Source of the DNA: Pseudofabraea citricarpa
Taxonomy: Eukaryota > Ascomycota > Leotiomycetes > Helotiales > Dermateaceae
Direction: 5' to 3'
Assembly (NCBI GenBank): GCA_029641185.1
Contig: JAPWGK010000014.1
Coordinates: forward strand, 1,213,508 to 1,277,507
Length of the DNA stretch: 64,000 bases
Of the stretch, positions 10,495 through 22,577 are shown one piece after another. A model generated the notes under the pieces. It was given only the letters and a program-made list of their open reading frames with translations, ran no database searches and was not told the origin of the DNA. The first letter of the stretch is position 1. Every line of letters starts with the position of its first letter. Position numbers and translations under genes: made by a program.

Positions 10495-11207
10495 ATGGCT
10501 AAATCGAATGCCACCCGCATAGCCGAAAAGCAACTTCAGAACACAGATCCCCTACCCAAAGGGAAGACAGCCGCTACACTGTCAGACCTGCAAGCAAATT
10601 ACGAACTTTGGTACAAGGTTGGTGAAGTTTTATTTTCCTTCCCTCTGTCTGACCTCGCATGTGTAGTCTAGTTCGATATACTAACTCTTATCTGTGGATC
10701 CGCGTTCTCCTTCATGACCTTAGTAACATTGCCAACGATCGTGCAGCCGAAGCACGCACTCTATACACAACTGATGAGCTATATATCAGCGCCCCTTATT
10801 TCACACCGGAGGAGGCTGCTCTCATAAAAGCTACGGTAGTCTCTCCGCCTAAACTAAACGAGATTCCCGAGTTTGAAGCCCTCAGGCTTGATTATGATAC
10901 GAGTACTGAAATCGAGGAAGCCGACAAGGTACAAGCAATACCAGACGCAGTGACCATTGAAGAAGCAATAAAATCTTGCCTCCAGAACTTTTTCGAAAAG
11001 CGCAGAGCGAGCGGTGATGCAAGACCGTGTGGCCCCCATGATATGGGCCCAATTTACAACACAGTCTTTGGGATTGCGAAGGAGGAATTGAGGGATCCAA
11101 AATTTCTAGGTCGGTTGAGACGAGCAGGACTAGGCCATCCAATAGAGACAGCTATGGACGAGGAGAGCAACAGCAGGCAGAAGAAGAAAGGTAGGGGAAA
11201 AGGATAG
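10495..11207 (+). pseudogene. Unknown single-pass membrane protein gene with an apparent 1-nt frameshift
   Basis: I do not recognise the family. Exon 1 (10495-10617) encodes 41 residues (MAKSNATRIAEKQLQNTDPL...). A 54-nt intron follows (10618-10671, donor GTTGGT, branch CTGAC, acceptor TAG). Exon 2 then reads a hydrophobic, probably membrane-spanning segment, ILTLICGSAFSFMTLVTLPT, on to QPKHALYTQLMSYISAP. This frame then meets a stop, while another frame carries a long, gene-like C-terminal part of about 135 residues ending at 11207. That part includes YFTPEEAALIKATVVSPPKL, the patch RPCGPHDMGPIYN near ASGDA, and a Lys-rich end. A single base missing in the C-run at 10792-10795 would join both. 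No GT...AG intron solves it well. It could be a sequencing error in the C-run or a real frameshift; I lean slightly to a real gene with an assembly error. It is the last gene before the AT-rich block. Confidence 0.6.
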
Positions 11208-11413
11208 ATTCAATATTAACTTTACCACCTGCGTAGATTATATATCGTATACTGATTATGTTCGTTCACCTCCCCCCCTTCCCCCCCTCTGCTAAATTTT
11301 GTATATATAATTGTGAATTTCATGTTAACGAAGCAAGTGCATATTTGCCAAAGCAATGCTAAAACAACATAAACACCCACTATAGACCACCACCTAACTA
11401 GATGAATCCCCAG
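11208..11413. other. Transition from gene space to the RIP block
   Basis: The 3' flank of the preceding gene still contains normal CpA and TpG, for example CAAAGCAATGC near 11,350. Both dinucleotides nearly stop after about 11,413, so the boundary is sharp, within tens of bases. A C-rich tract with two runs of six or more C lies at about 11,272-11,287. Confidence 0.6.
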
Positions 11414-11589
11414 CTTAGTAGAAGAAGTTATAGTATAATTTTAATAAGTTATAACTTAAAAAAGCTTTTATAATCTTAAAAAATCAAATTTTAATTTTAT
11501 TATTATTATAATAAAAATGATAAAGTTATTAAAATATATTAAGAAATAAAATTAAATATTTAAATTATTTAATTATATTAGATATATTT

Positions 11590-11903
11590 ATAAACTAGGA
11601 AAATTATTAATAATATTAAAAGTATATTAATAATACTAAAATACGATAATCTTATATCTCGCTTTTTAGTACGATTAATAAGTAAGTAAATAACTTTAGT
11701 AATTATTCTAGTAGCTAATATTAATAATTATATTATATAAATTATATTTAATAAAAATATAATTATATAAGTTATAATTATTACTTTTAGTAATTACTTT
11801 AATTAAATTATTATTAATATTATTATTACTTATATTATATATAATAATAAGATTACTAAAAGATTTTTATTATATTATATTAATATACTTAGTAAATTAT
11901 ATT
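11590..11903. repeat. Direct repeat copy 1 (about 314 bp), possible solo LTR or LTR pair
   Basis: The segment starting ATAAACTAGG recurs at 12,521 over about 315 bp, including the shared internal words ATACGATAATCTTATATCTCGC and the run through TTATATTATATATAATAATAA. Differences are mostly transitions. The copies are 931 bp apart in direct orientation, as an LTR pair around a short or internally deleted element would be. No target duplication or primer site is convincing. Confidence 0.55.
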
Positions 11904-12520
11904 TACTTCTTAGAATAAGAAATAAAATAAAAAGAGGTTTAAGATATATATAATAAAAAAGAAAGCTAGAAAAGTTTATATTAGTCAAGTAACTTTTAAT
12001 TAGCTTTTTTAGTATATATTTTAGTTAGTTAATATTCTAGCTTTTAGTTAATTAATATTTTACCTTCTAGTTAATTAATATTTTAGTCTCTTATTAGCTA
12101 GCGTTTTAGCTTTTAGTTAACTAAAATTTCTTAAATCTTATCTTTTAGTTAATTATTTTCTCTTATATTCTAAGGCTTTTAATTAATTAATTTTATTATA
12201 ATTCTAATAATAATTAGCTTTAGGTTTATAATCTTTTATTATAAGAATATTAAATAAAATCCTTTTTATTAGCTAAGACGTAATATTATTTTTTCTTTTT
12301 TATTATATTTATATTCTCTTAATACTAATATTTATTATTTATTTTCTTTTTTTTTATTAATTCCTCTTTCTTATATATATATATTTTCTTTCTTTTTACT
12401 AGAAATTAATATAATTCTTAGATTATTTTTCTTATAAATAAATAGGTATAAGAAGATTATAAGATCTTTTATTTCTTATACTTTTTTTTATTTTTCTTAT
12501 AATTTTTATTTATTTTATCT

Positions 12521-12837
12521 ATAAACTAGGAAAGTTATTAGTAATACTAAAAGTATACTAATAATACTAAAATACGATAATCTTATATCTCGCTTTCTAG
12601 TACGATTAACAAGTAAGCAAATAACTTTAGCGATTACTCTAATAGCTAATATTAATAATCGTATTTTATAAATTATATTTATTAAAAATATAATTATATA
12701 AGTTATAATTATCGCTTTTAGTAATTAATTTAATTAAACTACTATTAATATTATTATTACTTATATTATATATAATAATAAGGTTACTAAAGGATTTTTA
12801 TTATATTATATTAATACGATTAATAGATTATATTTTA
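12521..12837. repeat. Direct repeat copy 2 (about 317 bp)
   Basis: Second copy of the segment described at 11,590. It retains a few more C and G residues (for example GATTAACAAGTAAGCAAATA), so it is the less mutated of the two. The 620 bp between the copies is AT-rich with repeated AGCTTTTAGTTAATTAATATTT-like words at 12,000-12,190, and shows no coding trace. Confidence 0.55.
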
Positions 12838-12854
12838 TTAATAATATTCTTATA

Positions 12855-13124
12855 TTAGATAATATATATATATTATATATAAAGTATATATTAGATAATA
12901 TAAATATATTATATATAAGGTATATAATAAATAATATATATATATTATATATAAGATATATAATAGATAATATATACGTGTTATATATAAGATATATAAT
13001 AAATAATATATATATATTATATATAAGATATATATTAGATAATATATATATATTATATATAAGATATATATTAGATAATATATACGTATTATATATAAGA
13101 TATATATTAGATAATATAAATATA
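12855..13124. repeat. 36-bp tandem array, about 7.5 units
   Basis: TTAGATAATA-type units recur every 36 bp (12855, 12891, then on to 13107), built from TATATAT and TATAAGATATA words. The frame at 12,978-13,163 is merely this array translated and is not a gene. Confidence 0.85.
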
Positions 13125-16100
13125 TTAGGAGATAAATATACGTTTAGTTATACTTTTATATAATATAAGAGATATATATTAGGTATTACGCTTATATTAG
13201 GTAATATAATAGATAATAAAAGAAATAAAGAATAAAATAATAAAGATACTTAATTTAAGCCTAGTAATTTAAAGTTATCTTTTATAAGATTATATACTTA
13301 TACTTTTAACTTATTTCTTCCTTTTATTATCTTTTATATTATTTATTAGAGATCTTATTTCTCTCTTATATATATTATTATCTTAGCTAAAGCTCTAGTA
13401 TATTTTATTATTATTATCTTCTAGTATACTCGTTTATAATTAGATAATAACTTATATAATACTAGAAATATATCTTAAGTAATCTCCTAGGATATTATAA
13501 ATATAAGCTTTTCTCTAATATATATTATAATTAACTTCGGCTTTTTATTTCGTATTAACTAATTATTTTATATAATAACTTAAGATATAACTTATTATAT
13601 TTAATTAATATAAGTTCTTTAGGTTTTATTTTTTCTAAAATTACTTACTTATTTAAGTAAAATTCTTCTTTCGACTAAGTTTTATAATAAGCTTATTAAT
13701 TAATCTTCTTATATAATAGCTTTATAATTATTTATTTTTTACTTTAGGTTTAAGTTATAATATTATCTTAATAGGAATTTCTAGACCTAGATTCTTAAGC
13801 TTTTATATTAGATTATATTTTACTTATAATTAGTTACTTTATATTTATTTTATTATTAGTATTTATTTTCTAGGGTCGCGCGCTTTTAGCTATTATTTTC
13901 TCTTTTTATCTCTCTTTATTATCTTCTTTTTTTTCTCTTTTTTTTCTTTTTTCTTTTTTTTCTTTTTTTTCTTTTTTTTCTTCTTTTTTTCCTTTTTATC
14001 TTTCTCTTTTTTCTCTTTCTTTTTCTTCTTTTTTTTCTTTTTCTTATAACTTATACTTGTTTTTTAATTTATCTTTATTTTCTCCTAAGCTTATATTATC
14101 TATTAGGTTAAGAGATTATACTTATATTAGTATTAGTATAATATTAGTATTAGAAGTATAAATCTTAGAGCTATAAATCTTTTATAATAACTTTAATAAT
14201 ACTTATAAAATCTAATAAGTTATTAGTAATAGTTATCTAATAATAAGCTTTTTTATCTAATAATAGCTCTCTTATATAATATATCTTAGTATCTAAATTT
14301 TCTAATAAATTATTAATTCGATTATTATACTTATTAGAAATAAGATTAATTATATTTTTAATAAGAATATTAAATTAGTATTTTTATTATATCTTTTACC
14401 TAAGTAATTATATAATTAGAATTTAATATTCTAGTTATTATAATTATTAGTTATTTCGAATTTTATAATATAAATTTATATTAGAAGTAAGATTAAATTA
14501 ATTATAAGCGTTTAATATATAGAATAATAGATATTAACTTATTTTATATAATCTTACCCTTAAACTTATTAATATAAGATTTTTCGCTTCGCTTACGTAT
14601 AATATATATAATTAAAGTATTTATTAGAATAATAGTTTTACTTTTAAGTAAATAAAATATATTAAAAGTAAATAAAAGTCGACCTTAGTTATTCTTCTAG
14701 TAAAAGAGAAATCTACTAATTACTTTAATAATAATAAGAGCTATAAATTTCCGTTTATCTAGCTATAAAGATATTAATAATATAAATTTTAAATATTATA
14801 CTAAGGATTACTTACGTCTTAGTAGTTAGAAGAGAGATAAATATAATCTTTTATAAGAGCTCTAAAAAGTAAATAGATATTATCTTTATATTTCTTAGAT
14901 AATCCTTATATTAATATTATTTTATTATAAATTATTTTTATTAGCTTAAATCTTTTATTTAATATCTTATTATATATTTATACGATTATTAGTATATATT
15001 AAATAAAAAGAATATTATATATATTATCTTTCTTATTATAAGAGGTTCGAGTAATTATTATTATTTATTATTTATCTACTAGGTTATTTAAACTTTAGCC
15101 TAATATATATTAATTATATTAGATATCTCTTAATTATTATTCTTAGGCTAAGAAGTAAATATACTTATATATATATTAGTTATCTAGGATATATATATAT
15201 ATATATTATCGCGTCTAAAATCTTATTATCTAAATATATAATTAGATTATTATATATTATAAAGCCTTAAGTTATATAATTCTTAATATCTTTTTATATA
15301 TATACTTATATTCCTTTATATAAGGTATATAATAATTCTTATAATAAAAGGAATAACCGAATTAATAGTAAGCTTAATATCTAGTATAAACTATTATTAG
15401 ACTAAAGTCTCGTTTATTTTATAGTTAATACCTAAGAGTAATTATATCTTAAAATAAAGATATTATTAGACGATTTTCTTTTCTTATTTATTAGTTACTT
15501 TAAACTTAATAAGTTATATTATTTAAATTATTAATAAATATTCCTTTAGGACCTAGTAAATATATTATCTCTTATATTATACTAGTATACGATCTTCTAA
15601 TAATACTTATATAATCTTGTTTTTTTTTATTTATATTATTATTACCTAAGTTATTATTTATATTATTATCTTAATTCTTATTTATAATATATTATATATA
15701 TTCGCGTTTATTTCTCTTTTATTTTCTCTTCTAGCTAGAACTTAAATAATTACTTAGCTTTTTAGAAGATTATAATAAGTATTATAGTTTATTTATATCT
15801 TATATATTATCTTTAGCCTAATAATTTTATAGCCTTTTATACTTAAATACTTATATTAGAACTTAGTATATATATAAGACGCGTTCTTATTAGTTATTTA
15901 AATAATATTATTATCGCTTTTTTATTCGGACGATTATAAGCGTATACTTAGAATAAATAAACCTAAAGTCTAAAAGATAAGAAAGTTAATAAGCCTAGGA
16001 GCGAAATAATATTACTAGTAAATTAAAAGAAGAAAAAGATAAAAGTTATAATAAATAATAGAATTTTATAAGATAATAAAGTTCTTTAGTATATTTATCT

Positions 16101-16430
16101 TATGTTTTTAAGTTAAAACTAGTTAAATATATATACTTAACTTTTATCTTATATTCTATTATATAATTAAATAAATAAAATAATAGTTATCTTATTATTT
16201 TTCTATTAGGTTTTTAGTTATAATTAAACGCTTTAATAAACTAAGAAAGATATTATTAATTTATTTTTTTATTTAATAAAGTTAAAGGTAAGAAATAAAA
16301 GTTATATAAAGCGAACGCTATTATATAACTTATAACCTATTATTACTTAATCTAATTATTATTTAATTATAAGCTTATTATCTAATATAATATATTATTA
16401 TTATTAATTAGTAGAATTATTAGCTAGAGT
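13125..16430. other. RIP-degraded DNA, unassigned, with a pyrimidine-rich tract
   Basis: No intact gene. Positions 13,885-14,045 are a strongly C/T-biased tract (runs of TTTTTTCTTTT). The rest consists of TpA-rich sequence in which I could not decode a family on either strand. It may include flanks of the retroelement-like material downstream. Confidence 0.4.
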
Positions 16431-16431
16431 T

Positions 16432-16705
16432 TTATTATTATTTTATCTTTAGTTAATATTAGCTTTAGCTAAAGTATAAATATCTTATACCTAGTTAATA
16501 TTATTTTATCCCTAGTTAGTATTATCTCTAGCTTAAGTATTATTATTTTATCTTTAGTTAATATTATCTTTAGCTTAAGTATTATTATCTTATTCTTAGT
16601 TAATATTATCTTTAGCTTAAGTATTATTATCTTATCCCTAGTTAATATTATCTCTAGCTTAAATACTATTATTTTATCCCTAGTTAATATTATCTCTAGC
16701 TTTAA
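16432..16705. repeat. 42-bp tandem array, about six units
   Basis: The word GCTTAAGTATTATTAT recurs at 16531, 16573, 16615 and 16657, a period of exactly 42 bp. The unit includes CCCTAGTTAATATTATCTCTA. Being a multiple of three, it could be a coding repeat (14 residues) of a lost protein, but I see no flanking domain. Confidence 0.85.
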
Positions 16706-19700
16706 TAAATTAATTTTTATTAAAAGACTTTAATATTTAGTTAATATTTTCTAGGTTCGGCTTATTCTTAATAATTTAGGCGTAAATATACTTATATTTT
16801 AATTAACTCTTATAAAGTTTATCCTTAGTAATAATAATATAAAAGCCGGCTTTATAAGCGATATTAAAGGCTTAATATATAAGAGGTTAGTCTTTACTTA
16901 ACTTAACTTAAAGGTTTATTATATTATTAATTATAATATTAAAGTCTTAAGCTTAAGAGATAAAAACTAAAGTTTTATTATAATTATTTATAAAACTAGT
17001 TTTCCTAGTATAAACTAGATTACTTAATATTAGGGAAACTTAATTACCTTATATACTATTAGTAATTCTATTAATAAACTTATTATATCTTTTATCTAGG
17101 TAATTCTTATATAATCTAATATATATATAATATATAACTTTTTATTATATAATATAATAAGTAATAAAAGATATATACTTAATAGAGAATTTATTCTTAA
17201 TTATCTCTTTTATTAGATTAATTAAGAATATAATCGATTCTAGGTTTAAGTAAGAATTAAATATATAATCTTTAATATCCTAATTATTTTTAATCTTAAA
17301 ATAATATAAAAAGATATTATTCTAGTAATCTAGAAAATAATACTTAAAGAAGTCTAAGTAAACGAGAGTTAATATATAATTTATAGGATCTTTCGTATAT
17401 AAAGTATTTATAATTTATTTATTATAAAAGATATTCGAGTATATTATTATAATACCTAAGGTTTTTTATTAATTAAAATATAACTTAATATATAGCTAAT
17501 AATTATAATAAAAGAAGCTAATAAGAGATTAACTAAGTTTAAGGGTATAACTTAGTTTTCTTATAAAAGGGACTTAAGATATTAGTTAATTATTATTACT
17601 AGTAATTTATATTTTATTAAAGTTAATATTAGCTATTATAATTATAAAATTAGCTAATAATAGCTTTCTTATTTTATTAAAGATAATATATATAATTCTT
17701 ATAAGGTAAATAAAATTACTTATTATATTAGTTATATTAGCTATTAAACTAATAATATCTACTTAACTCCAAATTATTTATAGAAAAACTTTTATATTAT
17801 CTTTTAGGCTATTAATATCCTCTATTAATATTACTAAGTCTTTCTTTTTATATTAAGAGTAATTTAAAATAAATAATATTTATATTTTAATATTCTCTCT
17901 AGTAAACTTTAGCCTAATAATAAAAGTATTAAGCTCTAGAATTATAAAGCGCTTATTAGAGACTCTCTTATACTAGGGAAAAACTTTATAGTTTAGATCT
18001 TATATTAAACTTATAATATATATATTACTATTAAGATTAATAGGAATATTAGGAAGCTAAATATTTATTATATTATTAAATATAATATTATTTTTAGCGG
18101 TTAAGAACTTTAAAATACTTTTATCTCTAGTTATATTTTACTTAGAAAGCTTTATAATATTATTATTATCGTTTTTTATATAATCGGAATTAATATCTTA
18201 TAGCTCTTTTATTTTCTTAATCTTTTATTAATACTTAGAAAGCTTAAATTTCTTTAGCTTAATATTAAGATCTTAGATATTTATAAAAGAAAATAATATA
18301 ATCTTTAAGTTAAATACGAAAATAAACTCTTCTTTTATATTATTAGAATATAAGATATATAAAGCCTCTTATATTATAATTATTAACTCTTAATAAAAAG
18401 ATATTCTAGTATTAACTTAATAGGTTTATTTAATCTTATTATTATATTCTTCTAAGATAAGAATATCTAAAAGAGTTTATAACTTAATATTAGTAATATT
18501 AGTAATATTTTTACTTAAATTCTTAACTTTTTTAGTAGAAATCTTAACCTTAGAAGAAGTTTATAGCTTAATATTAATAGTATTAATAATATTTTTACCT
18601 AAATTCTTAATTTTTTTAGTAGAAATCTTAATCTTAGAAGAAATATTACTAGTATCTATAAATAACTTTTCCTAGATAATCTCTTATATAAGCTTAAACT
18701 AAAGGTAAAGCTAAAATTATTCGAAGAATATATATTAATAGCTAAGCTTTTATTAGGTAATATTATTAGATAATTTATTTTAAAGTTTTAATATAATAGC
18801 TTAAGCCTTATTAGTAAGCTAATTAGACTTAGGAAAGCTAAAGTTAGCTTACTTTTTATTCTCCTAAAATTTAGCTTTTATCTTAGTCTTATATTCTTAT
18901 AACTAAGCTTTATACTTAGATATAACTTTAGCGTATTAATAGCTAAGTAAATAAAATATCTTAGTAATATTAGCGTATAAACGTATTATTAACTCTTTAG
19001 TAAGATTATTAGTAGTAAAATAAGCTTAGATATCTTTTATAATAATATTAACTACTAAGTTAATATTAGTAATTACTAAGATCTTTATAACTAGGTTTAT
19101 TAGCTTAATTATAATAGTTATCTTAGTAGTTACTTTTATCTTATTTAATCTAATAAATCTAATATATAATCTAATAGTTATTTTACTCTTTAATACTAGG
19201 ATATATTAAGTATATTATATTAAGTCGAGATAATTTTTATTAATTATATCTAATATAATCGTATTATTAGTATTAATAAAATCTTATATAAATCTTAGTT
19301 TAATATTATATATAAGTATAAAATCTTTTTATCCTCTTATTAATTCTAAAATAATATAATTATATACTTTAGGTTAACTTAGGTTATTCTCTTAAGTTTT
19401 ATAAGTAAAAGTATTTATAGCTTTAATTATTTAACTTTTAGCTTTCTCTAATAAGTTTAATATAATATAATATTTAACTAATATAATAAATATAATTATT
19501 TTATAAGACTCTTAGATATTTATAGCTATAAATATATTAACTAAGAGATATATTACCTAAAATAAATAAAAGTTATTTATTTTCTTACTAGGAGTTATAT
19601 TATAAGAAACCTATAAGTAATAAAAAATATTATATATTTTTTCTTAAAAAGCGAACTTAAGAGATATAATAACCTATAAGGTTTATTTTTTATTTATAAC

Positions 19701-21060
19701 TTAATTTCTAATTCGGAAGTTAAAACTAAGTTTATTATTAGGATTAAAGCGAATAAGTATATTAGTAGTATTTAAGAAATATAAATATTTTTCGTCTTTT
19801 ACTCTAAGATACTTAAGAATCCGAACTATAATAACTATAATATTAAATACTAGTATTTTAGCCTTTTTATTCTCTAGAGTTTATTTTATAATTATTCTTA
19901 GATAAATAATAAGCTTAAATAAATTTATATAAGATATCTAAGGGGAGATTATAATATTAAGATACTTAAAAGAGTCTTTTAGTATTATATTTATATTAAT
20001 ATTATATATTATACTTATAAGTTATAATAATTAATTATAAAAGTAATAATAGATATTTCTCTTTTATTATTTCTTCTAGAAAGCTATAATTATAAATTTA
20101 ACTAAGATAAATAAGTTTATATTATTATCTTTAGCTAAGAAGATAAAAAAGATAATTTACTTATAAGTATTAAATATAATATATAAAATTCGAATAACTT
20201 TCTTTATATCTTTTATAATAAACTAGAGATAATTAAGAGTATTCTCTTATATAATAAGATTAATAATATTATCTAATATAATAAACTAATAATAATATTT
20301 ATATTTATTTTCCTTAAACTTTTTATTTTTTCTAAGTATAAAAGAAAGATCTATTAATAAGAAATTTTATATCTTATTAGCTTAATCCTAGAATTTTACT
20401 AAGAATACCTTAGTTATATTATATAAATAATAACTAGAGATTATAAATCTTATAATAAGTTTATCCTTAGAGATTAAATCTAGGTTAATATCTACTAGGT
20501 AAAAGATTTTCTTAATAATAAGTTAGAAGATAAACTAAGAAGAACTAATAATACTAATAATAGATACGAATCTAATAAAAAGTTCTTATTTATTATTAGG
20601 CTTATAAGTATTTAACTTACGTATTTAAAGTATCTTCTAGGTAAATAACTTTAAGGTTACTAGAGGGATACTAATAATTTTATTAATATTAGGATTTCTT
20701 TAAGCTAAAAGAGAATTTAGGTTATAAAATACTCTAATAAACTTATTATATAAGTAAAACAGATTATAACTAGAACCCTAGGGGCTAATAATAATACGCG
20801 CGTATATAAGATAATTATAGTTTAATATAATACTTTAACTTTTATATAAAAGCTTAAGAGAAATAAAAGATTAAAATTAAATAAACGTTAAGGAAAATAA
20901 TATTAGTAAGTATATAAGTATAAACTAATAGTTATAGAGATTAATTATATTATAAGATTCGATTTATAACTAGGGTTATAAGATATTATCTAATTATTAA
21001 TAAAAGATCTTTTAATTCTTAAAAAGAGATTTATATAAATATAAACCTAGATAACTAGCT
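16706..21060 (-). other. RIP-degraded DNA with traces of minus-strand coding; includes an 84-bp duplication
   Basis: Between about 17.9 and 20.4 kb the minus strand can be read over long stretches with only TAA/TAG interruptions, as expected of a RIP-mutated gene, giving lysine-, arginine- and tyrosine-rich sequence. I do not recognise the protein. An 84-bp direct duplication lies at about 18,475-18,642 (both halves contain TTTTTTAGTAGAAATCTTAA). Strand and coding are inferences. Confidence 0.35.
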
Positions 21061-21076
21061 AAGATCTCTAGAAGCT

Positions 21077-21523
21077 AAATTAAAGATCGAATATAAGTAT
21101 AAGAAAGATAATAGATTATTATAATATAAGATACGACTTAAATATAATAAGAAGTTATAAGAGTAAAAAGAATAATTAAATTAAATAAGAAATTATTACT
21201 TTATATAATTAAAGTAAGTAAAACCTTTAGATATTAAATTAAAGATTAAACGTAAGTATAAGAAAAATAATAGATTATTATAATATAAGATATAACTTAG
21301 ATATATTAAATTAAAGATCGAACGCGAGTATAAGAAAGATAATAGATTATTATAATATAAGACGTAGCTTAGATATATTAAATTAAAAATCGAACGCGAG
21401 TATAAGAAAGATAATATATTATTATAATACGAGATATAACTTAGATATATTAAATTAAAGATCGAACGCGAGTATAAGAAAGATAATAAATTATTATAAT
21501 ATAAGACGCGACTTAAAGGTAAT
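21077..21523. repeat. 72-bp tandem array, four clean units plus one divergent
   Basis: Units beginning AAATTAAAGATCGA occur at about 21236, 21308, 21380 and 21452, exactly 72 bp apart, with a diverged unit at 21077. On the plus strand the unit reads as a 24-residue charged repeat (KIERE-KKDNRLL-type, with TAA for former CAA), which suggests a coiled-coil or gag-like protein repeat. This coding reading is inference. Confidence 0.8.
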
Positions 21524-21630
21524 AAGAAGTTATAAGAGTAAAGAAAATAATTAAATATTATAATATAAGACTAAGAAGACTTTAATATAAACTTCTACTA
21601 AGTATTATATTAAAGAACTATAAAAGAGAG
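21518..21630 (+). repeat. Dispersed coding-like motif, copy 1
   Basis: About 110 bp directly following the 72-bp array recur at 27,222-27,333 and, shorter, at 27,502-27,574. The shared core is AGACTTTAATATAAACTT followed by a TACTA-GTATTATA word. Plus-strand decoding gives a -DFN-NFYRVL-type peptide in all three. This suggests three relics of one element; the family is unknown. Confidence 0.6.
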
Positions 21631-21994
21631 AGTTAATTCGAAAGATATAAGTATAAAAGAAGATATAAGATAAAATATATATTTAAGAACTTAGAGTATT
21701 TACCTCTTACTTATAATTACCTAATTATTATATAATAAGCTTTATTACTTATATTTTAGTATTATTATTATTACTTAAATAATAATAATTATTATAATAT
21801 AATATTAGTAATAACCTTATAAATTAGTTTAGTAATATAAATAAAAGAGAAATAAATATTAAAGATTAAAATCTTAGATTAAAATAAATCCTTATAATAA
21901 AATAAAAATTTAATAAAAATAAAAGAGATTTATATTTTATTTAATTTTAAGTTTTATAATTTATTTTAATTAATTCTAAGTTACTAGGAGTCTT

Positions 21995-22577
21995 ACGTAT
22001 AATATAATCTAATAAGTAATTAACTTAGATATAATTCTTATATAATCTAATAAGTAATTAACTTAGATATATTTCTTATATAATCTAATAAGTAATTAAC
22101 TTAGATATAATTCTTATATAATCTAATAAGTAGCTAACTTAGATATAATTCTTATATAATCTAATAAGTAGTTAACTTAAATATATTTCTTATATAATCT
22201 AATAAGTAGCTAACTTAGATATAATTCTTATATAATCTAATAAGTAATTAACTTAGATATAATTCTTATATAATCTAATAAATAATTAACTTAGACGTAT
22301 TTCTTATATAATCTAATAAGTAGTTAACTTAGATATAATTCTTATATAATCTAATAAGTAGCTAACTTAGATATAATTCTTATATAATCTAATAAATAAT
22401 TAACCCTTATAAATATTTATATAATCTAATAAATAATTAACTCTTATAAATACTTATATAATCTAATAAATAACTAACTCCTATAAATACTTATATAATC
22501 TAATAAATAATTAACTCCTATAAATACTTATATAATCTAATAAATAATTAACTCTTATAAATACTTATATAATCTAA
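21995..22577. repeat. Two-part tandem array, 38-bp then 37-bp units
   Basis: TAATCTAATAAGTA words recur every 38 bp from 22,005 (next 22,043), for about ten units containing AACTTAGATATA. From about 22,383 the unit changes to 37 bp with AACTCTTATAAATACTTATA, for about five units. The two halves share the TATAATCTAATAA core, so the array has two linked subfamilies. Confidence 0.88.

Noticed and set aside
12978..13163. 61-residue frame with repeated YIRYI units
   Set aside because: It is the 36-bp tandem array translated, starting at one surviving TpG.
17990..18015. LDLIL-like match to the transposase family near 18.0 kb
   Set aside because: Only five residues agree and the flanking blocks are missing.
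21995..22577. CRISPR-like array of regular repeats
   Set aside because: Units are head-to-tail without unique spacers and the genome is fungal.
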